Assembly: GCF_030272615.1 (NCBI RefSeq)
Contig: NC_081411.1
Location: 42,831,140-42,895,139, forward strand
Length of the DNA stretch: 64,000 nt
Direction of reading: 5' to 3'
Source of the DNA: Cryptomeria japonica
Taxonomy: Eukaryota; Streptophyta; Pinopsida; Cupressales; Cupressaceae
How positions within the stretch are numbered: position 1 is the stretch's first letter; every line of letters begins with the position of its first letter. Under the pieces are notes generated by a model, which did not search any database, was not told the DNA's origin, and was given only the letters and a program-made list of their open reading frames with translations. Positions 1-12,467 of the stretch are shown piece by piece. The translations under genes and the position numbers were made by a program.

Positions 1-1220
1 AATAGGAGGGTGTCATCAACAAAAAGACAATGAGAGATCCTCTGATCAAAATTCTGAATTTTAATGCCCTTCCATGAACCACTCTCACGAGCTGAGCCAA
101 TTGCCCGACTCGGAGCTTCAACTAGTAAAATAAATAAAAAGGGTGAGAGCGGGTCCCCTTGCCTTAAACCCCTAGAAGAGTGAAAGAAACCATAGGGGGA
201 TCCATTAATAAGAACCGAGAATCTTGCCAAGGAAATGCAAGCCATAATCTATTTTATCCAAGCCAGGGAGAAACCCAACCTTGACAGGACAATTTTTAAT
301 GCCTTCCATTCAACCCTATCATAGGCTTTCATCATGTCTAACTTAAGAAACATTGCAGGATATCTCTGGGCATAAATCGAATGTAGGACCTCATGGGAAA
401 CTATAGCCCCTTCAAGAGTTTCCCTTTGAGGGACAAAACCTCCTTGCTCAAGGGATATTATTCTTGGTAATAACTTAGCCAACCTTATTGCAATTACTTT
501 AGAGAATATCCTATAAATGTTGTTACATAAAGCTATAGGACGGAAATCTACGAAGGTTTTAGGATCATCCTTTTTAGGTAAAATGACAATCAAGGTAGTG
601 TTCATTTCTTTGAGGATAGACCTATTCCTCCTAGCTTCCTCTAAAGCCAAAAGGACATCCTGGCCAACAAACTCCCAACATTTTTGAAAAAACAAAGGAG
701 TAAAACCATTAGGCCCAGGAGCCTTATTCGAATTCATAGCAAAAATAGCCCCCCAAACTTCTTCTATTGAAAAAGGAGACATTAACATTCTATTATCCTC
801 AGGAGAGACAAGAGAAGGAATAAGAGATGAGATATTGTTAGAATCCTCAATATTCTCAGAAGAAAGAAGATTCTTAAAAAACTTAACCGCTTCCTTAGAG
901 ATATCCCCATCCTTAGAAAGGATATTCCCCTGGCAATCCTGAATACAAGAAATCCTATTCCTAGCCCTTTTCATTTTAGTGCTAGCATGAAAAAAAATTG
1001 TAATCTTATCACCATTAGCTTGCCATAACTCTCAAGATTTTTGTCTCCAATAAACTTCCTCTCTAGCCAAGATTTCTTCTAATTCACTCCTAAGAGACCT
1101 GAGTTCATCCAACACCTTATAGCCCAAACCATGTTGCAAGACATGCCTATTGAGGACCTCTAACATATCTAAAACCCTCTGTTTTTCTGCAAAAATATTC
1201 TTGAATGAAGGGAGTTCCAA
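1..1220 (-). pseudogene. LINE ORF2, reverse transcriptase part (partial)
   Basis: The translation contains the core of a non-LTR reverse transcriptase: the fingers region around 540-640, the palm motif with D-x-x-x-A-Y-D-R-V-E-W near 310, the [10 protein letters not shown] turn near 150 and an F-V-D-D catalytic motif at about 15-30, where most L1 RTs have F-A-D-D. It continues beyond base 1, so the thumb and C-terminal parts are not seen. In-frame stops lie near 246-248 (TAG) and 1030 (TGA). The stretch 1032-1220 upstream is the linker between endonuclease and RT. Family assignment is firm; activity is excluded by the stops. Confidence 0.88.
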
Positions 1221-2094
1221 GCCCTAATATTTTTTTTAAGAAAGTAATCTTCTTAACCAATTGGAACATTCTAGAACCCCTACAGAAAGGAGCCTCTCCC
1301 CACCATTGTCTCAAGAGGGGAAGAAAAGAGGGGTCCCAAAACCACATTGGCTCAAACTTAAAAGGAAGCTTGTGGCCAGGTTTATCCCATACAATAGTCA
1401 GAGAGACCGGGAAATGATCCGATCCAGCCATGGGAAGAATGGAAGAGAAAAACTCAATGGCTGAATCAAACCAATTGGATGAGAGTAAAAATCTATCCAA
1501 CCTTTCCGCAATCTGAGAAAAAAATTTCCTCATATTTGTCTATGTGAATAGACCATTATTGGGCTTGCAATAAAAAAGGGACATGTCAACAATGAATGCA
1601 TTAAAATCATCCATGGATTTCTTATTTGTGTAAATCCCCCCTGATTTTTCATTTAAATTCAAAACTGTATTAAAATCTCCCCCAAAAATGATAAAAGAAT
1701 TCCTAAGGGGGGAAGACACCCTAATGAGTTCCTGCCACAACCTATATTTAGCCAAAATACCTGAGGGGGAATAAATGTTAAACACCCATACTTTAAAACT
1801 AGAGGCTCTGAATGAGACTAATGACAACAACCAGTTAGGCTCGGATGCAACCAATTTTACATCAACTACAAAATCATTCCATAATAGAGCCAAACCTCTC
1901 GAAGCCCCAACAGCTAGACAAGATAAGAACTTCCACTTTTTCCAAGAAGAAAATACAAATTCTGATTTTTCCAATGAAAGTTTAGTTTCCTGAAGTAAAC
2001 CTAAATCCCACTTAACCAAATCTAACTGAGACTTGATCAAGCGTCTTTTGCTAGGGGCATTTAAGCCCCTAACATTCCATGATATAATCTTCAT
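1147..2094 (-). pseudogene. LINE ORF2, AP endonuclease domain
   Basis: Opens with M-K-I-I-S-W-N-V-R-G-L-N, the usual start of plant L1 ORF2, and follows the exonuclease-endonuclease-phosphatase fold: an L-L-Q-E-T-K motif (metal-binding Glu) near residue 34, G-G-D-F-N near residue 139, and R-L-D-R-F-L then G-S-D-H-F-P at the C-terminal side (about 1330-1500). The family nicks target DNA for target-primed reverse transcription. One in-frame stop near 1538-1540 splits the domain; the same frame continues to about 1147, after which the RT lies in another frame. The start is the first ATG, 135 bp downstream of the ORF1 stop. Confidence 0.87.
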
Positions 2095-2228
2095 TGGATT
2101 CGAGGGGAGGTCGACTCTCCCCTCTTTTCACTAATGGGAGAAGAACATTTCTCCCCAAAGCTTTTGTGTAAGCTTCTCTTGACCAAAGCGGATCTAGTAA
2201 CCGGAGGACTAATAACACACTTTTTTTT

Positions 2229-3640
2229 TTACTTGAAGGACCCACTACCTTTTCCATTCCCAAAGTTCAAGATGGCCACCTTTTTGAAACAAGGGGAGGC
2301 CGACAAAACTTGTTGAACACCTGCATCAATTTCCAACCGAGTTTTACGACTCTTTGGAGGTCTACCCCTTCCTAGATACACTATAGTGTTAGGGAAATTC
2401 AACTGAACCTGAGCAATAGAAGATTTAATGGGCGTTTTCACCAGAGACGACCGATGCGACAGGGTCACTTTCTGAAGAACCACTCTATTTGGATCATCCT
2501 GAGAGGTGTTAATAGGGACCTCAGAAGGATTTAAGGAAGGAGAGATAGACAAACTCTTATGAATTAAATCCAGATCATTCCCAATAGAGCACGCTACCTT
2601 TTTCGAGACCTCATCTTCTGCAAAATCCATATTGGATTTAAGCAACTGTTCAACTAGCTGAGCCGTGTGATCATATGGAAGAATATGCAGAGATTGAAGC
2701 TTAGTACTTTCCCTAGGAGGCTCATTATGTAGTAACTCTTTGACTTGCTGAATTAAAGCATCTTCATCATGATTAACAATGGTAGGCACAACCGGAGCAA
2801 TTACCCCGGTTGCAGCAATAGGACCAGATGATCAATCTAAAGCATTAAGGACCTCAACCCCTACGCTACCACCCAACCCCCCCTCCTGAACAGAACAAAC
2901 AAGAGAATCATGTAATGAAGGAAGAGACAACTGTTTACCCAGATTGGGAATGCCATTATTAACATGACCGACAAGCACCACAACCTGAGATAAGATGTTC
3001 GCCTCACTTTTAGAAATGATAGTGGCAGTTTTACTATTAGGGAGAACGATACTGTTAAGTCCCTCCTTGAGATGTCGGACAGACCCAGCTAATACCTGAG
3101 GAGACTCTTTAGCAGAATTATTATGATTTATTTGAGTGGCATTGTTAAGGTCTTCCTTACCTTGGCAAATAGACCCTACCAAGACTTGAGAGGAGTCTTT
3201 GGTTGGAGCAGGAGTAAAAGAAATATTTCGATCAACCTCATTGTTTAAACCAGTTTTTACATTTCAAAAGTTAAAAACTAGAGGAGCATCCATAATTATC
3301 ATATTTTGAACCAGCTCATCCTTCATTTTCATAATAGGTTGCTTCCAGATGCCTTCATTTGACTTGATATTACAAGAAATTGGGCATACTGATGTCGGGG
3401 AAATCAGAACACATATTTTTACCAGAACCTTCCCTTCCTCAAGAACAGATTTAGATGTTAAAAAACACCCAAAATTATCCCCTATAGATTTCAGCACCTC
3501 CGGATCCATAAATTCAAATGGAAGTTGAGGCAAGCCAAACCAAACCAGAAGAGAATTAGGTTTGACCCATTCCGGAACAAAAAAGGGTTTCCAAATAGAA
3601 ACCCTAACTAAAACATTAAAATACAGAAGTTTTGAATGAA
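2229..3640 (-). pseudogene. LINE ORF1 (DUF4283-like Gag-type protein), broken
   Basis: Three open pieces (3533-3264, 3182-2832, 2789-2229) lie in one frame and are separated by stops, so this is one decayed ORF. The N-terminal piece has the pattern of plant LINE ORF1 proteins with a DUF4283-like domain: hydrophobic beta strands, a W-F-G-L-P-x-L-P-F-E motif and an I-G-D-N-F-G-C-F-L stretch around 3470-3560. No CCHC knuckle is visible. The rest is Ser/Lys/Asn-rich, low complexity and probably disordered. It sits immediately upstream of the endonuclease ORF. I am confident of the LINE context, less so of the exact family. Confidence 0.68.
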
Positions 3641-3649
3641 GAGAAAATA

Positions 3650-6230
3650 TAAAAATCTAAATGGTTTATATATAACCCCATGTCTTCATGTGGTTGCTTA
3701 AGTAGATTCTCTACTTAATTTTAAGCAATTAAAATGTCTCCATGCTATATAAAAATTTCAAGAAACCTCATGTTCCCATGCTGCTGCTTAACTCTATTTT
3801 CTAAGCAGTTAAATGTTCCCATACAACTTTAAAATAAGTTAAATAATTTAGAATCCTTCCTTAGAAATAAGCTATGGAAGAACAGAAGGGGTTGGAAATA
3901 AGTGGGGACTTCTTATTAACAAAAATGTCACATGGCTCCACATTTCTCTTTCCCTCTTTTTTTGAAGATTTTATTTCTATTTTTTTCCAAATGTTATCCT
4001 TAATGTTTCCACATTTCTCTTTCCCTATTTTCTTGTCGTATTGTCTTGCACAATAAATTTACCTACAAAATTATTGATTAGACAAAAAGCTTTTGAATAT
4101 CTCTGATATTATTTATTTTTATATTACAAATCGTTTTATGAATGTGATCTTGGATATGCATCTAAATATTTGTTAGGAGTTTGATTGCAATGAAGACAAT
4201 TTTTTTTAGGTGTTAAATTATTTTCTTACTGGAATTTCTATAAATTGATTTTTTGGGGGGGGGCTCATTTTATAAAATTAATAGTCTTCAAATCTGCATG
4301 GTTTGGTCTCTTGAAACATTTATTCCATAGTCATACCCTTGTTCTTATTCTTTTTCTTTTTAAAATTTTTGTAGAATTATTTATTTGATCTAAATATAAG
4401 TTAGATCTCTGATTGTTTTGGTTTCTATTCTTCTTTAATTTCATTTTTACCAAAAAATAAATAAATGATCATTTGAAGTAGATTGACATGTTGTATGCTT
4501 CTATGTTATGCACAAAGGAAACATTAAAGATAACATTTTATAACTTTCTTTTCATGAAAAATTTGTCACATGCAATTGTAGAATTATGTATGTTGTGTTG
4601 ATGTACATTGTAACATTACTTTATTAGAATAATATTTGCAACATGATCTATAACTATAAATATTTATTCTAACCAAATTAAAAACCCTTACCTATTAGAA
4701 ATGGTTGATAAGGTGGGAAGAAAGCCCCAACAAGTGTACTTGAAATTCATACCTGATGTCAATCATTCATACTTGATAGAAGAAAGAAACATTTAAAGCT
4801 TGTTGGTAGTTTTAACCAATATTTTTTTATAGTTGCATCCAAAATGTACTAAAGTTGATCAATGAGGCTAAGAGCCCAAATGCTAACCCATTCTTATTAT
4901 AATGTTTGAGTTCATAGCTTATTTCTCTAATAGGGGATATTCAGCAGTGGCAGGGGAAACTTTAGCAGCAACTTTTGCCCAGATTTAACTTTTAATGGGC
5001 ACATTTGCTGAAATCATTAAGCTTCTTTGGAATTGCATATAGTACAACATGATTTTATTTTGTGTTTTTCAAATGAAGGTAGAAAAAAATTACATCAATA
5101 TCTATGACCAAGCAAAGTCTGCAGTGGGATTCAATAGTATAGGTAGTCATAAAGAAATAATAGTATGATAGAAAAGAGCACTATTTTGTTTCTTGCTTCT
5201 TTCACATATTTTTGTTTTATATGTCCTCTTTCTAACATTTTCTATGTAGAATCACTTTCTAGTTTTTATTCATGTATTATGTATCCTCTGTAGTTTAAAT
5301 TTAGATATCCAAAGTCTTACATTTCGGCCACTGAATAAAATCTACTAGTTTTATTGTAAAATTTGTGAATTTATTTTAGTTGGAATAGAGAGTTATCGCA
5401 CACTTTTTGCTTAGAATCTTTGAGAAAGCATAACCTGTTTACTGTAGATCTAGAAGTTTTAAAGCCAACACCCTATCTTATTCTATTTTACAAATCATTA
5501 TATAATTCAATATGCATCTACAATAGAATTATTATTTATATAACTTTGCCTACAGATGCTTTGGAAGGATTTTCTCTCTTCAACTCAATCAATTTGATCA
5601 TCTTGTAATCTATTTTCTCTTTAAATTTGTTCAATATTTTTGTTCTCGTTTGGTCTTTTAAGTCCAAAGGTTGGTTTATGCTAGGGACATTTTGATACCT
5701 TGATATAACTCTTGTAGTCAAATATAGATGAAGGCAATTTGCATTAATTTTTCACAGCCCACAGCTAATCTCATCACTGTTGAGCAATCCCTTTTGTGTG
5801 AACCAGGACAAATAAAATAAAAGCATCTAGGCCTATTTTAGGGATGTAGCTTTGTTATGTATAGTTTGAATGAAGGCTGTCATCTAAGCCTATTTTAGTA
5901 TAAAGGCATATGATTGAATTTATAGAAGTATTATGGTTGGCTTCTATTTTTTATTTCATGTCAATACAAACTATTTTTAATCCCAAGTAAAAATTTAAAG
6001 AGTTATATTTCTAAGATACTATGGTGATTGTTTGGCTTCATATGGTTAAATTTTTACTTTCTTTTGCTAATCATTATCCATATCAATTTTGAAGTGATTC
6101 AATATTGTGAATGTTGTTGTTTTAATATAGGTAAAAACAATATTTTATTTTCCATGGATAACACTACATACTGTTCAATTCCTCGACATGGTTTCTTAAA
6201 TTCCACTTCATTGCTCTCATAAGATGGCAT
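3650..6230. other. AT-rich intergenic DNA
   Basis: No coding region is supported here. There are long A/T runs, a G9 run at about 4255-4263 inside T-rich sequence, and short open frames without codon bias or recognisable motifs. It could include introns or flanks of the DNA-transposon remnant that begins near 6.2 kb. Confidence 0.5.
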
Positions 6231-6240
6231 AGCTGAAAAC

Positions 6241-7150
6241 TTGTTCTCTTTTAATGATGATATTTACCTAGAGTTTGTTCCTAGTGCACAAGTGAACAAT
6301 GAAGAAGTGGTCATTGAAAAGTTAGTTCTAACTAGTGAAGTAGAAGTCATAGAAAATTGGCATCATGTACCTTCTCAAGCAAAAAGTAGAGTTCGTTGGA
6401 GTAGTGCAAATACAATGGTTTTAATTGAAGCTAAAAGAATTGAGAGAGAAACACAGTCAAGTGGTGGTACAATGAGAAGAGCATTAAATTCCACTGAAGA
6501 GTGGAAAATCATTCAAGAATAGTGCTCTACTCATGGTGTTTCTTGCATAGCAAACCAAAGTCGAGATCGTTGAGAGCATATTCAACCCGATTACAAGAGA
6601 ATTAGAGACTATGAACATAATATTCCATTTGGGCATGACAGTTACTGGAATATGACAAGTCGAGAGAGGGTTGAAAAGAAACTTCCTTTGAAGTTCATTG
6701 CTGAAATTTATGATGCAATGGAGATTAAATTTGGTAAAGATAGAGCCATCAATCTTAGAAATATCACTATTGATTCTTCGGATACAACTTATGCATTTGA
6801 TGACAACAATCTTCCAAATGAAGATGAACCATTGCATGAACTTGAAACACCAAATATGGAAAGTACTAACCACTCTAAAAATGGTACTAAAAGGGATAAA
6901 CAATGCACAGGAAAAAATGAAAATCAATTTCCAATTCAACTGGTATGAAGGATAGGTTGTTGGTTTTTACTCTCCAAATGGCTGAGGAGGGATGCATGAG
7001 ACACCATGAACAACACAATAAACAAGGATGATTTGAATGAAGAAAGATTATCGAAATTGGAAGAGTAGAAATATAGTGTTCAAATGAGAATGGTTCCCGC
7101 ACTAAGCAATATTGATGAAGTAATGCTGAAAATTAGCCAATCATTTGGAA
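6241..7150 (+). pseudogene. Myb/SANT-like (trihelix-type) PIF/Harbinger ORF1 protein
   Basis: The frame starting at 6241 encodes a Trp-centred DNA-binding domain: R-W-S-S-A-N-T near residue 52, then L-I-E-A-K and, after two stops, an I-Q-P-D-Y-K-R-I-R-D-Y helix and a W-N-M-T-S-R-E-R-V-E-K-K-L-P segment (about 6650). This is the pattern of trihelix/Myb_DNA-bind_4-like proteins encoded by PIF/Harbinger ORF1, which help recruit the transposase to the element ends. In-frame stops lie at about 6520 (TAG) and 6571 (TGA); the frame then runs to about 6948. The C-terminal part is acidic and low complexity. It could instead be a decayed host trihelix gene, but the downstream transposase argues for a transposon. 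Confidence 0.65.
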
Positions 7151-7159
7151 AAGAAGGCT

Positions 7160-8420
7160 GATTTTTTATTTTGTATTTGTTAGGAGGAAACAACTTTGAA
7201 ACAATACAAATAAGATTTTAAAACTGCATATGAATAAAGTATAGTTTTTATATTATCTAGTTTTAATTTTGCAACATATGTTATTGATTCCACTAATAGA
7301 AAAATATTTAGAGTATTGGGTAAGTTTACTTTGAATTCTTATTAATCAAATTGCTATTACAATATTAAATCTATCAAATTTACTCATTATGACCTTTAAT
7401 AGTAGAATCAGCTATACAAATTTATTCTACTACAATATTATCTTTTTATTCAATATGTTCAACCACCTTATGATTTGCTACACTAAAGATTCATTTGACG
7501 GAAAAAATTATTCTATAAATTCTTTTATTTGTAACAATTACAATCTATTAAATTTTTTTATATAACTCATATTTTCCGTTAAGTACTTATTTTATTCATT
7601 ATTGTTTTGTGTTGATGTACATAACTCCTATACAAAAATAAATAATATTCATATCAGCTATCTATAACCTTCTCTAAATATTTCTTTAGATACACATGGA
7701 TCAATACAACTATATTGCATACTTTAACTGAAGTAGTATGATATTTGGCCATTGTTGAATTGTGAATAGCCAATAAATCTGTAAAGTCACAATCTATTAA
7801 GAGTGATTGTTAGCATAATTTCTGATCTTGATTTTGTTTTAATAGTATTAGTAGTATTTCAAATTATTTTACTATGAAGTTATTTATTTCCGTTTTTTCA
7901 ATAATCTTTTTATGATAAGTAATTTGTTTTCAACCCTTGTAGTTAATGTCTTTCATGCTTTTGTTAAACATTGCTAATCATTTTGGAAAAGAACTGTCAC
8001 TAATTCTTTGACTTTTTAATTGAGCAAATATTACCCGAAACATGCAAATTGCAATGATGAATTTCTATATGAAGAGATTGTTTAAATTCTATTGCAAATT
8101 GTAATATAGATTTAAGTTTTGAAATAAAAACAGAGTTCATTTTGTTTGAGACATAGACATAACTTTTATATATGATTTTTTTCATATGTTTGAATCTCTT
8201 GTATATGATAAGGCGGTTGAGTTTTTTTTTTCCTTATAAATTTTGTTGCAATATTCTGATTAGGAGGTATGTCGCTATCCTAGTAGATTTGTCAAGAAAG
8301 GAAAGTTTAAGGCATAAATTAATTGAAGCTTGTAGCATGGTTTTCAAATATATCTAGTTTTTAAAGAGCCAATATATAAATTAAAAATCTTGACTTGCAT
8401 AACCTTTTTTCTATTCAGAT
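7160..8420. other. AT-rich spacer between the two transposon ORFs
   Basis: No supported gene. The sequence is very AT-rich with short random open frames only. It separates the Myb-like ORF from the transposase remnant and is presumably interior or decayed transposon DNA. Confidence 0.45.
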
Positions 8421-8424
8421 TAGT

Positions 8425-8664
8425 TGATCATTGTCATGAATGCTTAAATTGCACAAAAGTGTCTTATGTTAAATAAATTTCACTATGAAGTTGGGAAGAA
8501 TTCTTTTAATTGTTGAGGTCTTTTTCTTTCCTCACAGGTACAACTGATCATTGTCATGAATGCTTAAATTGTACAAAAGTATCTTATGTTAAATAAATTT
8601 CACTATGGAATTAGGAAGAATTCTTTTAATTGTTGAGGTCTTTTTCTTTCCTCATAGTTACATT
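8425..8664 (+). repeat. Tandem duplication, 2 x 120 bp
   Basis: The 120-bp unit starting tgatcattgtcatgaatgct at 8425 is repeated directly at 8545 with only a handful of substitutions. No coding content is seen. It lies upstream of the transposase remnant. Confidence 0.9.
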
Positions 8665-9589
8665 GAGTTGTGTATGTTAAATTGATTGATTTTAGTTTTT
8701 CATTCATGAATTAATTCATATTGTCAATTTAAATTACATTATTGTATTTGTTATATAATTTGTAAGTATAATTTTTTTAATTTATTACTTTAATTTTGCA
8801 GCACATGATGGATTCCAATAATAGAAAAAGGGTTAGAGTATTGTTATAATTTCAAATTGCATTGTAAATTTGGTCTGATGTTGAAGATTCAACAAACATA
8901 TTAAAGAAAATTAAAAAAGAATCATCTCGAGCTTCTTATCATTCAGATGATGAGGTAGAAGATGAAATAGATTTGTAGCCAACAAAGTGTACTTGTCAAT
9001 TCAGATTTTTCTGTTTCTCAATGGGAAGGGAAGGGTAGTAGTGAGTGGTATATCAAACCATGTTCATTGCATTGGTGGAACCATTATATTTTTTTTGAAG
9101 TGAAATGTGATGACAAACGGTTTTGTAGCATATTCAGGTTACCATATGCATTGTTTCAATTTTTTTTATGTGAATCATTATATGGAGATCTTAAGCAAGG
9201 TGATATACCTCTATCATTAGCAACATCTATCAAGAGTAGGGTGCTTCCAGTTGAAAAATGGGTGGCTATGGCTATATTAATATTGTCATCTAGAATGTCT
9301 ATGATTAACATAAGTGAACTTTTTGGGTGCGAAAAGTCAACAGTTGGAAGAGTTGTGACAAAGTTCATTAATGTTATGCATGCTAATTTTCGGAACTACA
9401 TATAATGGCCAAGCGATCATTCAACACTTAAACTTGTCAAGCATAGATTTCACAAAAAAACAAGGTGTTCCAAATTGTTGTGGTGCTATAGATGTAACCC
9501 ATATTGATTTTGAGCTCCCTATGTTCATCTGTTTGGTCATGACCATAACTATAGTATGTCATTACAAGCTATTGTTGATAGTAATATGC

Positions 9590-10190
9590 ATTTCATGGAT
9601 ATTTTTACAGGTTGGCTTGGATCTCATTATCTATTAATGAGGCTATTGTCGATAGTAATATGCATTTCATGGAGTTATTTTTATAGGTTGGCTTGGATCT
9701 ATTAATGATGCTAGGCTCTTAAGAAATTCTTCATTCTATAGGTTATTTTAATGATGCTAGGCTCTTAAGAAATTCTTCATTCTATAGGTTATTCTATAGG
9801 TTATGTGAAGGTGGAGAGAGGTTAAATGGAATTGGATCTCATTATCTATTAATGAGGCTATTGTTGATAGTAATATAAATGGAATTGGATCTCATTATCT
9901 ATTAATGAGGCTATGGATATTCTATAGGTTATGTGAAGGTGGAGAGAGGTTAAATGGAATTGGATCTCACTATCTATTAATGAGGCTATTGTTGATAGTA
10001 ATATGCATTTCATGGATATTTTTACAGGTTGGCTTGGATCTATTAATGATGCTAGGCTCTTAAGAAATTATTCATTCTATAGGTTATTCTATTCCTAGGC
10101 TCTTAAGAAATTCTTCTTCTATAGGTTATTCTATAGGTTATGTGAAGGTGGAGAGAGGTTAAATGGAATTTCAGTTTCTATCGGTTCATC
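9590..10190 (+). repeat. Shuffled internal repeats inside the transposase
   Basis: Three or four short blocks recur in changing order: gatagtaatatgcatttcat (about 9590, 9652, 9994), ggttggcttggatct (about 9610, 9688, 10027), gatgctaggctcttaagaaa (about 9706, 9753, 10047), and ggttatgtgaaggtggagag (about 9800, 9928, 10136). Together they encode the same transposase segment several times over. The order differs between repeats, so simple slippage does not explain all of it. Confidence 0.85.
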
Positions 10191-10386
10191 AAACATGAGA
10201 GAGTACATTATTGGTGATGGTGGATATCCCTTGCTACTATGGTTAATCACACCTTTTAATGGAACTGCAACAGATAATACCATCTTCAACTTGTATGTTG
10301 TCCAAAGTGCCTTTGGAAAGGCGAAAGGAGTTTGGTGGAAAATTTGTCATCCAAATTTGCAACTGCTGCCAAAAAACTATTCTTGT

Positions 10387-10586
10387 ATGTTGTATTTTGC
10401 ATAACATTATGTTGACAGTTGAAGAAGAAGACATTGAAGCTAGTTACCTTGATAAGTCCAAACAAAAGAGACATTGAAGGTAACTTATGTTGTATTTTGC
10501 ATAACATTATGTTGACAGTTGAAGAAGAAGACATTGAAGCTAGTTACCTTGATGAGTCCAAACAAAAGAGACATTGAAGCTAGTTA
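10387..10586 (+). repeat. Tandem duplication, about 2 x 100 bp, at transposase 3' end
   Basis: A block beginning tgttgtattttgcataacat at about 10388 recurs at exactly +100 bp with very few changes; a third partial copy of the acattgaagctagttacctt part follows near 10571. It duplicates the coding sequence for the transposase C-terminus. Confidence 0.9.
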
Positions 10587-10619
10587 CCTTGATGCATTAA
10601 TGGAATTTGTCAATAGTAA

Positions 10620-12460
10620 GATTTTAATGAAGACTCTGAAACCTTCTTATTATCTGTTTTTTGTTATCTAGTTCCTTTTCCAAGAACTCGGTATAAATTT
10701 TATGTAAATAAATTTATCAAAAAATAATACTATATGAAAATCAATTTTTATCATTTTTTTTAAAATTATTTTCTTTTTCTAAATGCACTCTTTGTTTCAT
10801 GCAATTTTGTCAAATGTTTTTAAGTACTAGCAAAGTGATTCAATATCTTCGTTTACTGATTCATTCCTTTTGTTTCTGATATAATTCTATGAAATGTTTA
10901 TAGTACTGACAAAATGATATTCAATGTATGTATTTATTGTATTTACTAATGCATTCTTGTATCTCACAATGCAATTTTAGCAAATGTATAAAGTGTTGAC
11001 AGGCAGATTTTCAATATTCATCAGATTTTCAATATTCATCATCCTCTAACAAGCCAGTCAATTTATTTATGTCTGTAGCTCTGCACAAACCTGCAAAATC
11101 ATACCACAGGTAAAATATGAAGCATAGACAAACAACACATAGACTACTTCAAACAATTCAAACAAATGTGGCTTCATGAGAGGTGACTGTAGGATATGCA
11201 TAATCAAAGATTTTTTTTAAAGTCTTATAAACTTTTAAATGAATGTTGTTGGCAAGTGAAAAACTCAATTCCATGCCCTTTGCCAACATCCTTCCTGTCT
11301 GTGGCACTGTGCTAGAAATCAGAGCTTTGAAATATAGATTTGAATGCCATTTAAGTGTGAAGGATAAAGGATTTTGACCAAATGTGGTAATTGCGGCAGC
11401 CTAAAAAATACTGTAAAACTGAATGTAGTCTGTGCTTGTATTCTCCTTTCCTGCATGGATTGAGAGCATTAGAACAAGTTTAGAAATGATTTTTAGAAGA
11501 ATTTAAAGTTGTATGCATAATGTGGAGGCTTAAATAAGATTTTTGTGTTAAACAGCAATGTCTGGAAGGAGACATGGTGTTATGAGATGTGAATTTGCAC
11601 ATCATAGTTTACTGTATGAAATTCAATTTGTAACAGCGGAATTGAAATTCAATTTGTAACGGATGATATTAAAAATTTATGTTTCACAATTTAACTTAAC
11701 ATAAAAATTAATAATTTTAAAAAAATACATTAAAAAAAATTAAAACCACTGCATAAGTGGGAAAATTAAAAAAAAATTGAGGAGTCACATGGGACCCTGC
11801 CCTAAGATAAATAAAAAGAATCAATTTGAATAATATAATATTTATTTCATTTATATTTGAATGATGCTTCGTGATCTCAGAAAGCATAGAGAGCCAAGAT
11901 GTAGAGAATATAAAACCCAAGAAACTACAAAATGTACAAAAGCTTGCGATTTGGGAAACTAAGGTGGAGTAACGGTGGAACCCCCCCACCGATTCCACGT
12001 CAACAACTGCTAACCATGTAATTGCTGTTTAAGGAAATATTCATTTATACCGTAAAAATAGAAAATTTAATTCGGAACATAAATAAACCATAGCACCATT
12101 TTTAAATTTTACCAATAATTTGTTATTTTTAAAATCAGCAAACACAAAGAGAACTTGTTCTAACTTTGCACAAGAAAAACAAATTCGAAACAAATCCTTA
12201 AAAGGGTACTGTATTTACTACAATTGAATCGAAATACATATTAATTATTCACAAGTTCTTCAGCAAAATAAGATAGCAAAACAAGTACATAAACATATAG
12301 ACAAATAGAAAAAACACAGACTATATAGATATATATACCCCACCACACACGGCTACGATCATGCAGAAGACAAGCTTTTCCCAGGAAATCACGAGTTCGA
12401 GCCCCAAAACAAAAGAAAGCCACTATTATGTCTTAACAAAACGAAGCCATTATTGATCTT
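10620..12460. other. AT-rich intergenic DNA and aquaporin 3' flank
   Basis: No gene is supported. The open frame on the minus strand at 11717-11998 is low complexity without motifs. The last 200-300 bases before 12468 should include the aquaporin 3' UTR, since that gene is on the minus strand; I could not assign a polyadenylation site. Confidence 0.45.
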
Positions 12461-12467
12461 TCGAAGC

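Larger units (their letters stand above)
1..3640 (-). mobile_element. 5'-truncated L1-type LINE (non-LTR retrotransposon), runs off left edge
   Basis: Minus-strand order is ORF1 remnant (about 3640-2229), AP-type endonuclease (2094 to about 1147) and reverse transcriptase (about 1220 to 1, continuing off the window). This ORF1-EN-RT order is that of plant L1-clade LINEs. Homology starts abruptly near 3640 inside the ORF1 N-terminal domain, which suggests the 5' truncation usual for LINEs; no target-site duplication can be checked because the 3' end lies outside. ORF1 and ORF2 carry in-frame stops, and a frame change near 1.2 kb separates the endonuclease and RT frames, so the copy is dead. 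The aquaporin 9 kb away shows no link to it. Confidence 0.88.
6241..10620 (+). mobile_element. PIF/Harbinger DNA transposon remnant (two-gene arrangement)
   Basis: A Myb/SANT-like ORF (6241 to about 7150) is followed on the same strand by a PIF/Harbinger transposase remnant (about 9050-10620). Autonomous plant PIF/Harbinger elements carry this pair: a Myb-like DNA-binding protein and a DDE transposase. I could not locate terminal inverted repeats or the 3-bp TTA/TAA target duplication with confidence, so the boundaries given are those of the coding remains. Both genes are disrupted. Confidence 0.6.
9050..10620 (+). pseudogene. PIF/Harbinger transposase (DDE_Tnp_4), scrambled
   Basis: The N-terminal part (9067-9405) has a helix-turn-helix region ending in S-E-L-F-G-C-E-K-S-T-V. 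After a frame change comes G-V-P-N-C-C-G-A-I-D-V-T-H-I (about 9465-9510), which holds the first catalytic Asp. The second is in Y-I-I-G-D-G-G-Y-P-L-L (10204-10236). The A-F-G-x-x-K-G-V-W segment and the C-terminal C-x-L-H-N-I-M motif follow to about 10.6 kb. Between the two Asp motifs the coding region is expanded by repeated, shuffled copies of its own sequence, and the tail is duplicated at exactly 100 bp. The family cuts and pastes DNA at TTA/TAA targets. It cannot be functional as it stands. Confidence 0.82.

Noticed and set aside
11717-11998. 93-codon minus-strand ORF
   Set aside because: Phe/Leu/Ile-rich translation of AT-rich DNA without domain pattern or neighbouring gene structure.
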